From positions 2,746,501 to 2,810,500 of the forward strand of contig WPIO01000028.1 of NCBI GenBank assembly GCA_009760855.2: a DNA stretch of 64,000 bases, given 5' to 3'. Shown here piece after piece: positions 37,089 to 45,024 of the stretch. This DNA comes from Cristatella mucedo (taxonomy: Eukaryota > Bryozoa > Phylactolaemata > Cristatellidae). The position numbers and the translations under genes were made by a program. The notes under the pieces are model-generated. The model was not told the origin of the DNA, searched no databases, and saw only the letters and a program-made list of their open reading frames with translations. Numbering within the stretch: the stretch's first letter is position 1; every line of letters begins with the position of its first letter.

Positions 37089-37355
37089 TTACAGTAGAAC
37101 GAGAGCTGGAACCAACTCATACTCGAATTGAATGTTAGCTTGCAGATCAACGACTAGGGCTCTGTCCCACAATGATCGCTGGTCACACCTCAAAGTTTCT
37201 GGATAGCTGACCTGCTTGTTCACAGCTTCCAAAACAACTTCCGGAAGCCCTGCTTCGTGGAGAGCCCATTGAAGTTTGGTTTGCTTCATAGCTAACACAA
37301 CCTGGTAGTCTTCCAACAAATCGTGGTGGGATGGAAGCCCATGTATGCCCCTCTG
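37089..37355 (-). CDS. Possible isolated exon or gene remnant, unknown protein
   Basis: A reverse-strand frame of about 90 codons with balanced, protein-like composition: LLEDYQVVLAMKQTKLQWAL, HEAGLPEVVLEAVNKQV, CDQRSLWDRALVVDLQANIQ, FEYELVP. A CCCAG at 37360-37356 could be a splice acceptor and GTAAAT at 37092-37087 a donor overlapping the in-frame TAA. No family is recognised. A chance ORF of this length is possible in 64 kb, so support rests on composition and the acceptor/donor pair. SINE-B starts 30 bp to the right. Confidence 0.25.
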   Translation of the reverse strand, partial: QRGIHGLPSHHDLLEDYQVVLAMKQTKLQWALHEAGLPEVVLEAVNKQVSYPETLRCDQRSLWDRALVVDLQANIQFEYELVPALVLL

Positions 37356-37387
37356 CTGGGATATCACATTTAACACCGAGATGTTTG

Positions 37388-37540
37388 CCGAGCTGGTTTG
37401 GTCTAGTGGTTAAGGTGCTCACCCCGACCAAGGTCTGACTGAGGTCGTGGGCTCGAGCCCCGAGGCACATGTGAAGCGCCTGAATAGAGATTAAGTTCTC
37501 TTGGGGCGCTATATACATGAATTATATTTAATTATATTTT
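37388..37540 (+). mobile_element. SINE-B: tRNA head joined to a LINE-like hairpin tail
   Basis: Head: GGTTTGGTCTAGTGGTTAAG (A-box region at 37396-37415) and GGGCTCGAGCCCC (B box, 37449-37461), the layout of Val/Glu/Asp-type tRNAs. The 3' part from 37471 is GTGAAGCGCCTGAATAGAG, inner loop TTAAG and TTCTCTTGGGGCGCTAT. Seventeen of 20 bases match the LINE-1f hairpin over GCGCCT...TTAAG. It ends in ATACATGAATTATATTTAAT. Such a head and tail arrangement is known from SINEs mobilised by LINEs that share the 3' end. Best copy of four. Confidence 0.85.
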
Positions 37541-38964
37541 GTGATTATTCTGCCTGAGGCCTTTACTGTCCTTTAATGTCATTATAAAACCGCATTAATC
37601 AGTCATTGTTAGCCACTGTGGTGTAGCACACAACAACCTGATCAGACTGCAGCGGGCTGTGATAGCCACTGCGAGTTTTACAAAAAAAGCCTAAAGTCAG
37701 AGATGCTTGGTTAAGGCCGTAACCATGCAATTCAGGAACAGGCTGTGCCTGACCCCGGTAGCCATTATTATCGGCAGGCCGCTGCAGGGCATAGGCAGTT
37801 ACCTTTCTTAAATTGAATTCCAGGAAAAATATGGACATGCTGCTAAAATCTGTGAGTCATTTTCACCTCTACTTGTACCTAATTTAGTCACACCAGCTGC
37901 CTGGCTTCATTTGGAGATAAGGAACTTTTGTGTCAGCAGGACCAGATAATTCTTCTCTTTAAATTGATTAACTTGGGATCTTACTTTCACTTAGCTCATA
38001 CTTCTTGAGCCAAATCGTCCGTATAATACGTCCTTATCGACAGAAAATGAAACGACATGCTCCCAAGCTGTTTTGCCTTACAGTCACTTAGCAATTATGA
38101 GAATCAGGTCCCTACAAGCTAATTTTTTGTAATGGCTAACTTGGACCAAAGGGTTTAAATCACTGCCTTACACTGTAAATTGAATGTAACACGATCAATG
38201 TTTCCCTATTTTGCTGTAATATAAAATAGTGGATATATGCTTTATTCCAAATATTTTTTCACCGTGAAGCTGCAAATACAAACACGAGGAGTCTATTTTG
38301 CAACCTAGGTGAAGTAAAGATATAGGAATGAGTAATGCAGATGAACCTTACATAAAGGTGGATGGGAGCTATTGCAATGAGGATGTAGCCTCCCTAGTCG
38401 TCTCAGGTTTGATCCTACCTATTGCTGTTGTGAGGTTCAGGAAACTTCTCACATTCACACACTCCACTCACAAATCAGCCTGAAGGAATTTTACCGAGCT
38501 TTGTTCCCAATTGCACAATATCAATGTGGGTCTGTTTCTGTATTTAACTGTATCCTGGTAAGCTTTCACGAAGACAAACACTGTTATAGGGAAATACTTT
38601 CCCATACTTAGTTCACGTGTGTCTATGATGGGTGCTGCCCACATAGATATCAAGCCTGAACAGCAATGCAGATCATTTATGACACAAGTTAAGGCTGCCT
38701 GTAGCAGCATACCCAGAAAGCCCTAATCATCCCTTCAGGGGAGCCAAACTCCTGATCTGAGAAAGCCTACTGTTTACAAATTACTCAATTGCAGGTAAAC
38801 TGAGGGCTACTTCACTAAACAAAAACTAAACAATCCCTCCCTTTACATCCTAGCCGGAGGAAGGTAACTCTAATACTACTTAGCTTTGGCAAATTCAGAT
38901 CCACGACTCCATGCCCTTAGGCACACTTACATGAGCCTATGCCAGCATGCAAACAAACGCACAT

Positions 38965-38965
<1 letters not shown>
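37541..38965. other. No gene seen
   Basis: Frames of about 80 codons at 37599-37838 and 38468-38710 (both minus) show no motif. Confidence 0.55.
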
Positions 38966-38999
<34 letters not shown>

Positions 39000-39015
39000 A
39001 ACACACACACACGCT

Positions 39016-39062
<47 letters not shown>
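38966..39062. repeat. CA dinucleotide microsatellite
   Basis: (CA)n of about 97 bp with AAACAAAC and CGCTCAT interruptions. Any reading frame across it is an artefact. Confidence 0.95.
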
Positions 39063-39064
<2 letters not shown>

Positions 39065-39440
39065 AAAATGCGAGCTACTGGCACTGTGCGAACGTATACA
39101 ATGGCATCCACTGATTAACTGCCTAACTCCGACTCTAACCGATCGCCGGCGATCGCTAGCATTAATGCCTACCTACCCAGCACCTTAAAACTGAAATAAG
39201 TCTGGCTTCTCTGGGGCTTGTGGCAACTATAGCAGAAACTGCACTGATTACCTAGAGCAAGCATCGCCTATTTCTTAAATTGCAAGCAGGGACAATAGAG
39301 AAGGAGCTCAGTGGCACAGGGTCCGGCACCATGGGTAAGTACAGTCAGGAATTGCGAGGGTTACTTGACAACCTATAAGCAACCACATTCTTCCTGAATG
39401 CCAAAAAGAAAGTTCTTAACATTTTTATTGAACTGAGTTA

Positions 39441-39530
39441 TGGCAAGCAGTGATGATAGCCGTTAAAGCTCATCTGTGGCTATACAAAAAGAGGCTGCTT
39501 AATCAGCTATGATGTATTTATTTATTTATG
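39441..39530 (+). mobile_element. SINE-A 3' fragment
   Basis: GGCAAGCAGTGATGATAGCC, GTTAAAGCTC, TATACAAAAAGAGGCTGCTT and AATCAGCTATGATG, then (ATTT)n. The tRNA head is missing, so the insertion is 5'-truncated. Confidence 0.8.
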
Positions 39531-40437
39531 GCTAAGGTTGATAGGTCAGGCGACAGAGATCAGCATCAGGTGCATGGAGGCAGGAATTCACAATCAGAAA
39601 ATGCCACAATTGGCCCCCCCCCCAATCTCCCAGCTCGTGCTAAGCTCTCCTCGTGATCTCACCACAGCTACTGCCTCTCATTATCCCTGCACTCCACGAC
39701 AAGTTTTTCATCTGAGCAATTCCTATTGACCATGAAATTAGGCCAGACTGGTGCCATGCTAGGTTAAAATCATCACCACACTGGCTACAGTAATTTTAGC
39801 AAATAAAGCATGTTACTAGATTACATACTGTTTTAACAGTAATACTCTTGCTTTCGATATTCAATGGCCTTCACACTGACCGTCTCACTCCGGTCAAGAG
39901 AACAACTTTCAACATGAGTTTTCAAATGGTGCTCCCCTAAGGTCCTGTATCCATATTGAGTGGAGAGCCAGAATTCAAAAAACGTTCTTCAGGTGTAAGA
40001 AAACGTTTTGTACCTCATTTTCTAAAGAGCCTGAAGATGAGAGCCACGGATGTAAATAATTGAAGCTATGTTAGGAGTGAATTAACGAGATTTTGCTACC
40101 AGCAATTAGAAACCCATGTAAAAGTAGTCCGGAACCTAATTGTGGTGAAAACTAAATTATCTGGATCACTACACATCAAAGGCTTCCAGTTTTACGAAGA
40201 GGCAATTAAAAAGGCACTAGCTGCTGCTCATTCAAATTCGTTTATTCCAGACACCTGCATTGTTAAGATCTAGGCAAAGAGCTGCGAGTCCACCACCTCG
40301 TACCCAGCCAAACTCCTCAGGTATGAGGAGTACAATTGACGAGTTTCACCATTGCATATACCGTATGTCAGAGCAGCCTGTTTCGCTCTATTGATGCTTG
40401 AATAAAGATTCCGAGATGTAGCTTATATTTAACTTGC
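39531..40437. other. No gene seen
   Basis: A C homopolymer near 39615. Nothing else recognised. Confidence 0.55.
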
Positions 40438-40525
40438 AGCAAATGTAAAGCGCCTAGAAAGAGATTAAGTTCTCTGAGGGCGCTTTATCAAGTACATTAT
40501 TATTACTATTATTATTATTATTAAC
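40438..40525 (+). mobile_element. LINE-1f tail-only insertion
   Basis: GCAGCAAATGTAAAGCGCCT leads into a perfect consensus hairpin with AAAGCGCC and GGCGCTTT arms, then AAGTACATT and (ATT)n. No other LINE sequence precedes it. The perfect arms suggest a recent event. An older LINE-1f copy starts about 50 bp further on. Confidence 0.85.
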
Positions 40526-40574
40526 GACCATTAATTTGCAGACCGGGTGAATAGCACATTTAAGTATCTTTGTC

Positions 40575-41260
40575 TGTATCGACTTATGTAACTCACTGTT
40601 TGCTGGTCTACCGGCATGTGCAATCAGGCGCCAACAGCTGTTGCAAAACCCTGCAGCTAGGCTTGTCTGTCCTTAGCTTTGCAGGTGCCACCTTTCACCA
40701 CTTCTCACCGATCTGCACCGGCTCTCAGTCGAGCAACAAATCGACCTCAAAGTCGTGTCACTCACTTTTAGGTCCCTTCATTATTTGGCTCCACCATACC
40801 TAGCAGATCTACCCTCCACCAGGCTCAGCATTGTACATCCCGTATTTCGGAAACTAACTGTTTACCTATACCTCCTACAAATCTCAAATGCGTTGGAGCC
40901 CGTGCCTTGAGTTCGTATGCTCCCAAAGTCTGGAATTCACTTCTAACTCGTGTCACGATATCTCATATAAAGAAGTGAAAAATGTATCTGTTTATGACAT
41001 CACTTAGTGGGTCGCTGGGAATCGTGCTTTATGTGTTAATGCATGCTGACCCTGTGGCATTCTGCCAGTAATTACACCGGCATGCTGACCCTGTGCGTGT
41101 CACTCCCAACCTTGTTATTCTTGTTGTTTATCAAACATGATGCCACTCACCAATCATTCATGTGTCCTATGCAGGAAACTTAAAGCAGCTTGAAAGAGAT
41201 TTGAGTTCTTTGAGGTCGCTTTATCAGGTTATTATTGCCATTATTATTATCATTATTTTT
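40575..41260 (+). mobile_element. Old LINE-1f copy, C-terminal part to tail
   Basis: Degenerate coding for DLCNSLFAGLPACAIRRQQL, then LADLHRLSVEQQIDLK-like text, DLPSTRLSIVHPVFRKLTV and RALSSYAPKVWNSLLT in shifting frames. The 3'UTR shows both CATGCTGACCCTGTG repeat halves. The hairpin (about 41180-41222, GCAGCTTG...GGTCGCTT) and a TTATTATTGCCATTATTATT tail end it. Confidence 0.75.
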
Positions 41261-41324
41261 TGAATGAGTACGATGGGGCCCAGATTTGCTCCTACGGATC
41301 AAGGTTCTCGCATAACAGGACCAT

Positions 41325-41600
41325 AATAATAACGTTGATAGTAATACATTTGTATAGCCCACTGAGAGAACTGAGTCTCTATTGGCACTTTAGATATGCT
41401 AAATATGTTTAGCATTACTTCAGTTTTGGTGGTAACATCTGGGAGCTGCCATTACAGTATAAGAAAGTATATGCAGGCAAAGGATGAATCACACACATCA
41501 AATGCACTAATAAATACGTGGGTTGTAAGCTTCATTTTAAATGTCGTCATGGGAGAAGACATTGTGATATGCAACCGACAAACAGAACGTGGACCGTATC
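41325..41600 (-). mobile_element. Old LINE-1f 3' fragment, tail to tail with its neighbour
   Basis: AATAATAACGTTGATAG is the tail. Decayed hairpin arms follow (TAGCCCACTGAGAGAACTGA and TCTCTATTGGCACTTT), then a diverged reverse-strand 3'UTR and coding end (AAGGATGAATCACACACATC, AAATGCACTAATAAATACG). It converges on the plus-strand copy ending at 41260. The far end near 41600 is uncertain. Confidence 0.55.
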
Positions 41601-41719
41601 CAAATACTGACCAAGAACAAGCAACAAACGGGTTCCATATGTAGTAGTCCTAAATTAATTCTATTGACTGAGCAAGCCATCACGCATATTAATCTGGCTT
41701 TTCTTCCTGATCATGCTCT

Positions 41720-42420
41720 GATCAGTCCTGATCAGCTGTAGCTTGTGTGGCCTTGGCAGGGGTATAGTGGCCTAGGTACAGCCAATCAGCTGTTGTCTGA
41801 AGCTCCAAGAATAGCCAGTCTCCCGAGTCAGTAATGCACTGCAGGTCAAGGTTAAATCGTCCGGCAAAATGGCTATAAGGCAGATTCAGCCAGCAACTTC
41901 CTCGTCTCGGGGGCTGATGAACTAAAGGTGAGCTCTCCAACAGTTTTCAGGTTCGTGCAGGGTAAAACGATCCGAGTAAGAGCAACTGACCATAAGGTTC
42001 TTCGCTTGGTGTGGATGCAGTTCTGATATATAGGCTGTGGCCGAAGGCCAGCGAAACCTCGATCGGCAAGTGCAATTTCATCCAAACCAGTGCCTTTTCT
42101 TCCAGACCGATCCCTGCTCTCAATCATTCAAGTATGAAACCGTGATTAATAGTGTCGAAAGTAGCTGATAAATCTAGTAGTGCTAGGACAGTGACATTCC
42201 AGACGTCATTGCTGAATAGGATGGTGCTGGTAACCAGAAGTGCAGTTTCAGAGCAGTGCTGGGGGTTGAACCTGAATAACCTAGGCTGAATCATTCGGTG
42301 ATTGAAGCCACGGCTATGCGTTAGAAAATGGATGGGCACGTGATTCGTAAAACTGCTAAAGAGATGTAAAGTTCTTCGAGGGCACGGTGGCCGAAACTCA
42401 ATAGCACAACATGGTAACAA
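41720..42420 (-). mobile_element. Internally deleted CR1-like LINE, second family
   Basis: Reverse-strand frame 42420-42124 reads TALLVTSTIL, then VTVLALLDLSATFDTINHG, which is RT motif A with its usual upstream context in CR1-like elements. After a gap it resumes with RIVLPCTNLKTVGELTFSSS and APETRKLLAES (about 41990-41880), the C-terminal end motif. Motifs B and C lie between these in a full element and are missing, so the middle is deleted. The wording differs from LINE-1f and resembles the fragment at 2561-3050. Confidence 0.65.
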
Positions 42421-43204
42421 TACATTTTTCAGGCGTACATGTCTAATCTGCCCATATTTGTGCAGATAATTCCTATTAGATCTGCTCTATTTCTCATCAG
42501 TTTAGTGCTAACTCAATTCAAAACCCTAATCAACATGCCCACTGAAGGATTGACAGGCAAACTAATATATTCTACAAATTCGTACAGCTTATTCATAGTC
42601 AAAACTCAGATAAGAATCGCTGATTCAACAACCGATTGCCGAATATTGAGACCATGTAACACAGTGCTAATTATAACTCACTGTCTTTTTAAAAACTTGA
42701 AGATCAGCCTTAACTCGTCAACTTTAATGATAGTCTCTACATTCATAGGAAGAGGTTGAGAGTGATTTTTCTGTTATTGAAACTACTTTAGCTTAAATTT
42801 ATGGAATAATAGGGGTAGGCGTCACTGTCACAACTCTCTCATCAGGAAGCTATTCTGGCCTTACCCCTGATTGATAGGAGATCTGTTGGGCAGCAGCTTT
42901 TTTGCAGTCCTGGGCTTAACTTACATTCCCATTTCTTTTCGGTTTGCATTCAACAGCAAACTTAGTTTAAATGAATGATAACTCAAGCGATAAGAGAATT
43001 TTATCAGTTCTACAGCCTTGCATTTGAGTCTAGTTAGATGCGAAAGTATATCCCTGAAATGCTTTTTTGAAGGGTTAGTTTACGATTTCAAGGCTATTTA
43101 CCATTTCTTGATTAAAATCCTCATTGACTAGGGTTGGCAGAAATATGCAGTTTTTGCTGATATGCATGTCACCTATAGACGACTTGTTGTGTTTAGGGCT
43201 CAGC
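42421..43204. other. Upstream region of the GPCR gene
   Basis: No clear TATA box or other promoter element was identified. A 106-codon frame at 42439-42759 has no motif. TTGTTGTGTTTAG ending at 43197 is a candidate splice acceptor before the GPCR start. Confidence 0.4.
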
Positions 43205-44356
43205 ATGGATACCATGGCAGACGCCGACTGCAACAACGTTTCTTCAGATGGGGCTTGCATGTCAAAGATTGTAGACTACTGGTCCTTCGGCACCTATGAT
43301 GATCCTCATGACCTCATTGCCTTTCGCCTCTCCTTGTTTGGCATCGTGATTCCAGTCATCTCTGCGATCGGTATCATTGCAAATATTCTAAACCTGGTTG
43401 TAATATCACTCATTGTGAAGCAGAAAAGGTCTCCAATATACAACATCCTATTGGCAATGGCGGTCGCTGATCTTTGTGTGTGTGGATCGTATCTAGTTAA
43501 CAGTGCTCTCAGATTTACTCGAGCAGACCCAATGATATTTGGATCGCCTGATCAGAGAATGCTGGGTTCAGCAGCACACCTCATATACCAATCTCTCGAC
43601 CCTATATTGAACATCGCTGGCTTCATATCCAATTGGTGCACTGTTGCTATGGCAACTTTCAGATTTATTGCTGTCTACTTTCCATTGCATGCATCTCAGT
43701 GGTGCACAAGATACCGGGCTATCACCTCAGTAGTAACTGTGAGTGCTGTCGCCTTTGTGTTTGTGTTGCCCTCTCGTTTGATGCTACAAAAAATATCGGA
43801 AACGAAATCTGAGAATGCTGAAGATGGCTCCAGCAACACAACTAAGACCTGGGATGCCTACATAACCATCGTGTATCCGATCGTCTACGATCTTGTTCCG
43901 TGGCTGATCTGCGTTGTTTTTGTGTCTCTTCTGCTCGTCAGCCTTTATCGGAAAACAAACGTTGCCACTAACGGGAGTAGGCCTCAGATGAATCGGAAGC
44001 TCAAACATCGAAGCAAGCTCACTGTCTTGTTGGTCAGCACTGCCACCTGGTTCGTGGTTACAACGGCCCCGAGCACTCTGTCGACAATTGTAATTTTCTT
44101 CGCTAAGACGACATGGGTAGATAGTGTGGCACTGCATCATCTAGTAGATATGGGGCAGGCATTAGTACTGCTGAATTTCACCGGAAACTTTTTTTTCTAC
44201 TCCTGCATGAACAAAAAGTATCTGACGCAGCTGCGAAAACTGGTGTCTGCATGTAAGTCTTCCCTGAGGACGTCGCTATGGCAGCACTCGTCTGCATCTA
44301 GCTTCACTAAGAGCTCATCTGAGCCAGATGGGAAGACCTTGGTGACGTCCTGCTGA
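43205..44356 (+). CDS. Rhodopsin-class G-protein-coupled receptor, intronless, peptide-receptor-like
   Basis: Predicted seven-transmembrane receptor of 383 aa at the plasma membrane, signalling through G proteins; the ligand is unknown. Residues numbered from the ATG at 43205. TM1 is about 44-71 (N60 of the TM1 signature), TM2 79-101 (AVAD, D89), TM3 122-158, TM4 172-189, TM5 218-248 (P232), TM6 271-298 (TTAPS, P289) and TM7 312-333. The DRY site reads FRF (152-154) and NPxxY reads NFFFY (328-332). No cysteine is present at the usual top-of-TM3 position or in ECL2, so the canonical disulfide is absent. N11 and N211 are N-glycosylation sequons. The 50-residue tail is Ser-rich. The frame is open further upstream, but with no homology support. 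ATGs at 43205 and 43214 both have A at -3 and G at +4. Similarity to the pseudogene at 61.3 kb begins at a TTTAG just before them, a possible splice acceptor. The overall look recalls invertebrate FMRFamide-type receptors (inference). Confidence 0.88.
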   Translation: MDTMADADCNNVSSDGACMSKIVDYWSFGTYDDPHDLIAFRLSLFGIVIPVISAIGIIANILNLVVISLIVKQKRSPIYNILLAMAVADLCVCGSYLVNSALRFTRADPMIFGSPDQRMLGSAAHLIYQSLDPILNIAGFISNWCTVAMATFRFIAVYFPLHASQWCTRYRAITSVVTVSAVAFVFVLPSRLMLQKISETKSENAEDGSSNTTKTWDAYITIVYPIVYDLVPWLICVVFVSLLLVSLYRKTNVATNGSRPQMNRKLKHRSKLTVLLVSTATWFVVTTAPSTLSTIVIFFAKTTWVDSVALHHLVDMGQALVLLNFTGNFFFYSCMNKKYLTQLRKLVSACKSSLRTSLWQHSSASSFTKSSSEPDGKTLVTSC

Positions 44357-45024
44357 TTCAGTTGAGGAGGAGGCGAGGTCAGTGTGGCAGTTGATGGGTG
44401 GCTCATTCAACTGATACTAGAAATGCCTTTTCCCCTGCATGTATTCGTTAAAGCAATAATGTGTAGGAAGCATGCCAAATACTTTCACTCACCTGTGCAC
44501 TATGGGTCACCAACTGTGTACAGCATAAGCCGGACACCACATACACCAACGACTATAAGTCTCTCGCGGTTCACCAACCTGTTTCACCACATAGCTCTGC
44601 ACACAATGTCGGAGAAATTCCGAAACTACAGCATCGGCGCTTGGATATTAAGGAGGCAGCCTGCACTTCAAGGAGTTGTTTTGCCGAAGCCATTGTATGC
44701 AGAGCATACGGTTTAAAAGAGAATCCATTGACGGCTTGAGTTCACTTACCTAGTGGTACAGCTCACTGCTGAGCCCCTCCTGAAAAACCCAATGTTTCAT
44801 TACTCAATACAGAGTTTGCAGACAAACGGTAATGTCACAGTGAAAATAGCTTGACCATCACTTCTGCAATATCAGAAAATATGTTTTTTTTTTAAACTCG
44901 GAGGCCATTAAATACTAAAAAACGTTGGTGGATGCAGCTATCCATAGATATTGTATATTTGAATATTTCTATTTTCTGAGATATTATATTATTAATATCT
45001 CGTTTTTTGCGTAGAGAGTGAATA
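44357..45024 (+). other. Probable GPCR 3'UTR and spacer
   Basis: Follows the GPCR stop. A 110-codon frame at 44384 has no motif and is probably chance. ATTAAA at 44909. Confidence 0.4.
44909..44914 (+). other. Possible poly(A) signal ATTAAA of the GPCR gene
   Basis: ATTAAA lies 553 bp after the GPCR stop. No AATAAA was seen between the stop and the LINE at 45025. ATTAAA is the commonest natural variant of the signal, but a hexamer can occur by chance. Confidence 0.3.

Noticed and set aside
37388-37462. Functional tRNA gene
   Set aside because: The head is fused to a LINE-like tail in several copies and does not form a closed acceptor stem, so it is a SINE head.
38917-39111. Cys/Val-rich 64-codon frame
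   Set aside because: A CA microsatellite read as protein.
43124-43204. Longer GPCR start at 43124
   Set aside because: The codon there is TTG, not ATG, and similarity to the pseudogene begins only at about 43193. The ATGs at 43205 and 43214 have strong start contexts.
44384-44716. 110-codon frame after the GPCR
   Set aside because: It overlaps the probable 3'UTR, has no motif or homology, and is within chance expectation.
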